A DNA stretch of 16,006 nt, taken from NCBI GenBank assembly GCA_004552195.1, contig SFPC01000042.1, positions 1-16,006 on the forward strand, written 5' to 3'. The position numbers were made by a program, and so were the translations under genes. Shown here piece after piece: positions 13,018 to 16,006 of this stretch. The notes beneath the pieces are model-generated. The model was not told where the DNA came from, made no database searches, and saw nothing but the letters and a program-made list of their open reading frames with translations. Numbering within the stretch: the first letter of the stretch is position 1; each line of letters begins with the position of its first letter. Source of the stretch: Bacteroidales bacterium. Its GTDB lineage: Bacteria > Bacteroidota > Bacteroidia > Bacteroidales > Bacteroidaceae.

Positions 13018-14007
13018 ATGAAACGTATACTCGGCATGGGCAACGTCCTGGTAGATGTGCTCGTACAGGTAAATGACGATACCCTGTTGCAGGAGTTAGA
13101 CCTCCCCAAAGGCTCCATGCAGCTGCTCTCCACGGAGCGTTATCTCGCAGTGAGTGAGCGCATTCATGCGCTCTCTCCCCGGCGCACCACGGGCGGCTCC
13201 GCCTGCAACACCCTCCTGGCCTTTGCCAACCTTGGCGGCGAGCCGGGGCTCATAGGCAAGGTGGGGCGCGACGAGCCGGCCGACTTCTTTGCCCGCCACT
13301 GCCGTGAGCGCGGCATTGCCGCCCGGTTGCTCACCGACAACGACCTCCCCACCGGCGTAGCCTCCACCATCATCACCCCCGACGGCCAGCGCACATTTGG
13401 CACCTACCTCGGAGCGGCGGCAGCCCTCGAACCCGACGACATCCGGGCCGAATGGTTCGACGGCTACGACTACTTCTACATCGAGGGCTACCTCGTGCAG
13501 AACCATGCCCTCATCCGTCGTGCCGTAGAGTTGGCCCGCGAGGCCGGACTCCGGGTGTGCATCGACCTGGCCAGCTACAACATTGTGGAAGAAAACCGCG
13601 ATTTCTTCCGCGAGCTGCTGGCGCAGACCGACATCGTCTTTGCCAACGAACAGGAAGCCGAAGCCTTTACCGGCGTGGCCGACCCGCAGCACAACCTCCG
13701 CCTGCTGTCCGAAATGTGCTCCTTAGCCGTTGTCAAAGTCGGCAAGCGCGGTGTGTGGGTGCGGCGTGGCGAGGAGCAGGTGGCATGTCCGGCGCGCGAA
13801 GTGCCCCATGTGGTCGACACCACCGCTGCCGGCGACTATTTCTCTGCCGGTTTCCTCTTCGCCCTCGCCACGGGCGGCAGCCTTTCCGACTGTGCCCGGC
13901 TTGGTTCCTTGCTCGCCGGCCACATCATCGAGGTGGTGGGCACCGCCCTTCCAGAAGCCGTATGGCAAGAGATACGCGCCGCTTGGGCCAGCCAGCGTTC
14001 GTGTTGA
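13018..14007 (+). CDS. PfkB-family kinase (adenosine/ribokinase-like)
   Basis: This 329-residue ribokinase-fold enzyme phosphorylates a sugar or nucleoside with ATP; the substrate cannot be told from sequence, though the closest type I recall is the adenosine kinase-like PfkB group common in Bacteroidales. The N-terminal PfkB signature includes TTGGSACNTLLAFANLGG (57-74) and GLIGKVGRDE (77-86). The C-terminal signature is VVDTTAAGDYFSAGFLFAL (265-283), with the catalytic base Asp273 in an AAGD version of the usual GAGD anion hole. The ATG at 13018 follows an A-rich leader and a -7 box. The S41 protease gene starts 46 nt after its stop with no terminator between, so the two are probably co-transcribed. 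Confidence 0.9.
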   Translation: MKRILGMGNVLVDVLVQVNDDTLLQELDLPKGSMQLLSTERYLAVSERIHALSPRRTTGGSACNTLLAFANLGGEPGLIGKVGRDEPADFFARHCRERGIAARLLTDNDLPTGVASTIITPDGQRTFGTYLGAAAALEPDDIRAEWFDGYDYFYIEGYLVQNHALIRRAVELAREAGLRVCIDLASYNIVEENRDFFRELLAQTDIVFANEQEAEAFTGVADPQHNLRLLSEMCSLAVVKVGKRGVWVRRGEEQVACPAREVPHVVDTTAAGDYFSAGFLFALATGGSLSDCARLGSLLAGHIIEVVGTALPEAVWQEIRAAWASQRSC

Positions 14008-14053
14008 GAAATCCTGTTTTTCGTTATTGCCCTTTTGCATTGTACCCTTTTCT

Positions 14054-15742
14054 ATGAACCCTATGCCCCTTTTCTTTAAGTTCTTGATCATCCTTTGCTG
14101 CCTTTTCCCCGGCCAAGTCATGGCCCAGCAAAGCAAGCACAACTTTGAGGTGGCCAAGAACTTAGACATTTTCAACGCCTTGTACCGCGAGCTCGACCTC
14201 TACTACGTCGACACCCTCGATGCCCGGAAAAACATCGACAATGCCCTGGCCTATATGTTGGAGATGCTCGACCCCTACACCGAATACTACCCCGAGGATG
14301 AAACCTCCTCCCTCAAACAGCTCACCACGGGCAAGTATGCCGGCATCGGCTCCATCATCAGCTACCGCCAGAGCGACAACCGCTGCATTGTGCGCAAGCC
14401 CTACGGCGGCATGCCCGCTGCGCAGGCCGGCCTCCTGCCCGGCGACGTCATCCTCGCCATCGATGGTAAGGAAGTGCCACCCTGCGACAAACAGGACGAC
14501 GAGTCTCGCACCCTCTATTCCAACTCCGTGAGCGAACGGTTGCGCGGCGAGCCCGGCACCACCTTAGAGTTGAAAGTGCGCCGCCCTTCCGTCGGAAAGT
14601 CGTATACCTTCAAGATTGTGCGTCGCAACATTGTCTTACCCAGCGTGTCGTTGGCCGCCATCGTGACTGACAGCATTGGCTACATTGGTCTTTCGCAGTT
14701 TATTGAAGGCACGAGCAACGAGATACGCCGCGCCATGGTGGAGCTGAAGCAGCAGGGAGCGCGCAGCCTCATTCTCGACCTGCGCAACAATCCCGGCGGC
14801 GTGCTCGAAGAGGCCGTGAAAACCGTCAACCTCTTCATTCCCCGCAGCCGCGATGTTGTCAGCACCAAGGGCAAGGTGCGCGAGCTCAACCATGTGTACA
14901 AAACCACCCTCGACCCCCAGGATCCCGACATCCCCCTCATCGTGTTGACCAACGAACAGTCGGCCTCTGCTGCCGAAATCACCGCCGGCACGTTGCAGGA
15001 CTACGACCGCGCCCTTGTCATGGGCCGTCGCACCTACGGCAAGGGCTTGGTGCAGCAAAGTCGCGAGCTTCCCTATAAAGCCGTGCTCAAACTCACCACC
15101 GGAAAGTACTACATCCCCTCCGGCCGTTGCGTCCAGGCATACGAGTTCAAGGACGGCGTGCCCGTCCACCTGCCCGACTCCCTCTGCCGCGAGTTTCGCA
15201 CCGCTGCCGGTCGCATTGTGCGCGATGGGGGCGGCATCACGCCCGACATAGAGCTGCCCACCGACAGTCTGCCCAATCTCCTGGTCTACTTGCAGAACAG
15301 CCAGCAGCTCTTCGACTACTGCGTCAACTACCGCGCCAAGCATCCGCGCATCAACTCGCCCACCGAATTTTCCCTTTCGGAGGAGGAATATGCCGACTTC
15401 TGCCGTTTCATGAAGCAGAGCGACTTCAGCTACGACCGCCAGAGTCTGCGCCTGCTCAAGACCCTCCGCGAGGTGGCCCGCTTTGAAGGTTACGAGGCCG
15501 AGGCCCGCCAAGAGTTAGAGGCACTCGAAAAAAAATTGCACCACAATGAAGACTTCGATTTTGTCCGTTGGGAAACGGAAATACGCAAGGTGGTCGAGTC
15601 CGCCCTGGTGGAGAGCTACTACTATGATGCCGGCCGCGAGGAATACCTGCTCCGCACCGACCGCGACGTGTGGCGGGCGGTGGAAATGATGCGCAACGCC
15701 AAACTCATGCACAAGCTTCTCAGCGGCGAGCCGGATGCCTAA
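14054..15742 (+). CDS. ctpA: S41 family C-terminal processing peptidase
   Basis: This 562-residue exported serine protease belongs to the tail-specific (CtpA/Prc) family, which trims C-termini of envelope proteins in the periplasm. A signal peptide spans about residues 1-24 (PLFFKFLIILCCLFPGQVMA). A PDZ domain follows (about 95-190, with GGMPAAQAGLLPGDVILAIDG). The S41 core has SLILDLRNNPGG (238-249), NEQSASAAEITAG with nucleophile Ser305, and RRTYGKGLVQ with Lys330, 25 residues later as in E. coli Prc. The charged C-terminal region (430-562) looks helical. The ATG at 14054 gives an immediate hydrophobic leader; the same frame stays open upstream inside the kinase gene but that part is not coding. 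It is probably in one transcript with the kinase. The gene symbol is by family only. Confidence 0.93.
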   Translation: MNPMPLFFKFLIILCCLFPGQVMAQQSKHNFEVAKNLDIFNALYRELDLYYVDTLDARKNIDNALAYMLEMLDPYTEYYPEDETSSLKQLTTGKYAGIGSIISYRQSDNRCIVRKPYGGMPAAQAGLLPGDVILAIDGKEVPPCDKQDDESRTLYSNSVSERLRGEPGTTLELKVRRPSVGKSYTFKIVRRNIVLPSVSLAAIVTDSIGYIGLSQFIEGTSNEIRRAMVELKQQGARSLILDLRNNPGGVLEEAVKTVNLFIPRSRDVVSTKGKVRELNHVYKTTLDPQDPDIPLIVLTNEQSASAAEITAGTLQDYDRALVMGRRTYGKGLVQQSRELPYKAVLKLTTGKYYIPSGRCVQAYEFKDGVPVHLPDSLCREFRTAAGRIVRDGGGITPDIELPTDSLPNLLVYLQNSQQLFDYCVNYRAKHPRINSPTEFSLSEEEYADFCRFMKQSDFSYDRQSLRLLKTLREVARFEGYEAEARQELEALEKKLHHNEDFDFVRWETEIRKVVESALVESYYYDAGREEYLLRTDRDVWRAVEMMRNAKLMHKLLSGEPDA

Positions 15743-15819
15743 TCCGCTCTGATCCCACTTCAGGATGTCATGCGGGATGGCCCGAGGGGTCTGTACCAAA
15801 TCGCTACATTTATTTTTAA

Positions 15820-16006
15820 TTTATTGGTGTCCGGTAAAAGTTCAAGAATGCCGATAAACATTGAAACCTCAGCAAGTTAAGCCCCATGGCCGTCAGGCTG
15901 CGCCCCAAAGGGGCAACAGCCCCCAGCCCAGGGCAAGCGACCGTAGGGAGCGACACCCTGGGTTATCCCGACGTTTGACCTTGTCGCCCCAACGGGGCAA
16001 AAGCAG
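15820..16006. repeat. GC-rich palindromic intergenic repeat, running off the window
   Basis: Past an AT-rich tract, GGTGTCCGGTAAAAG (15825 onward) leads into a palindrome-dense block. It holds GCCCC-AAA-GGGGC (15902-15914), CCCAGGG (15927-15933) with CCCTGGG (15956-15962), and GCCCC-AAC-GGGGC (15986-15998). Minus-strand translation resembles spurious TQGVAPYGRLPWAGGCCPFG-type peptides that I recall seeing in many Bacteroidetes genomes, which suggests a dispersed noncoding repeat. No gene is seen from 15743 to the end. Whether TGTCCGG marks an IS end is unknown. Confidence 0.55.

Noticed and set aside
13730..14053. Upstream extension of the S41 protease in its open frame
   Set aside because: The extension lies inside the PfkB kinase gene in another frame; the ATG at 14054 immediately gives a proper signal peptide.

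Overview
The window looks like a chromosomal stretch from a member of the Bacteroidales, most likely a Prevotella-like species. Three things point there: RuvB, YbeY, RpsT, GlmS and a DUF5686 outer-membrane protein all read like Bacteroidales versions; promoters carry the Bacteroidetes -7 box (TAnnTTTG) rather than TATAAT; and translation starts lack Shine-Dalgarno sequences and instead follow A-rich leaders. Genus is inferred from recall, not from a search.

Layout. (1) 1-500: the right end of a decayed IS200/IS605-type element (terminal hairpin plus the last codons of its tyrosine transposase), abutting an orphan Xre/HigA-type HTH gene on the minus strand. (2) 501-867: no convincing gene, but an imperfect tandem duplication carrying -7 boxes, the last one almost touching the ruvB start codon. 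(3) 868-2407: ruvB (Holliday-junction helicase) and ybeY (rRNA maturation endonuclease) on the plus strand. (4) 2508-3950: a myo-inositol-1-phosphate synthase with its own promoter, followed by a long nested hairpin (3991-4053). (5) 4129-6726: a secreted DUF5686 protein with a carboxypeptidase-regulatory-like domain, ending at a strong bidirectional terminator shared with the convergent glmS gene. (6) 6981-8852: glmS on the minus strand. (7) 8853-about 10860: an IS607-family element (serine recombinase plus TnpB) in the same orientation as glmS, lying between glmS and a promoter that may originally have been its own. (8) 10955-12309: recO on the minus strand, divergent from tRNA-Glu(TTC)-rpsT, which has a textbook Bacteroidetes promoter and a rho-independent terminator. 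(9) 12310-12730: a gene-free stretch with an orphan promoter-terminator pair that may encode a roughly 60-nt RNA. (10) 12732-12910: two identical tRNA-Asn(GTT) genes on the minus strand with their own terminator. (11) 13018-15742: a PfkB-family sugar/nucleoside kinase and an exported S41 C-terminal processing protease, probably co-transcribed. (12) 15743-16006: a GC-rich, palindrome-filled intergenic repeat running off the end.

Most genes are ordinary housekeeping functions (recombination repair, rRNA and ribosome biogenesis, amino-sugar and inositol phosphate synthesis, envelope proteolysis). The accessory interest lies in the two IS200/IS605/IS607-superfamily elements, the IS607 TnpB without a recognisable zinc finger and with an atypical RuvC-II region, its possible guide-RNA hairpins, the likely rewiring of glmS transcription, the promoter-bearing tandem repeat upstream of ruvB, and the putative small RNA. 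I found no CRISPR array and no clear novel multigene defence system.
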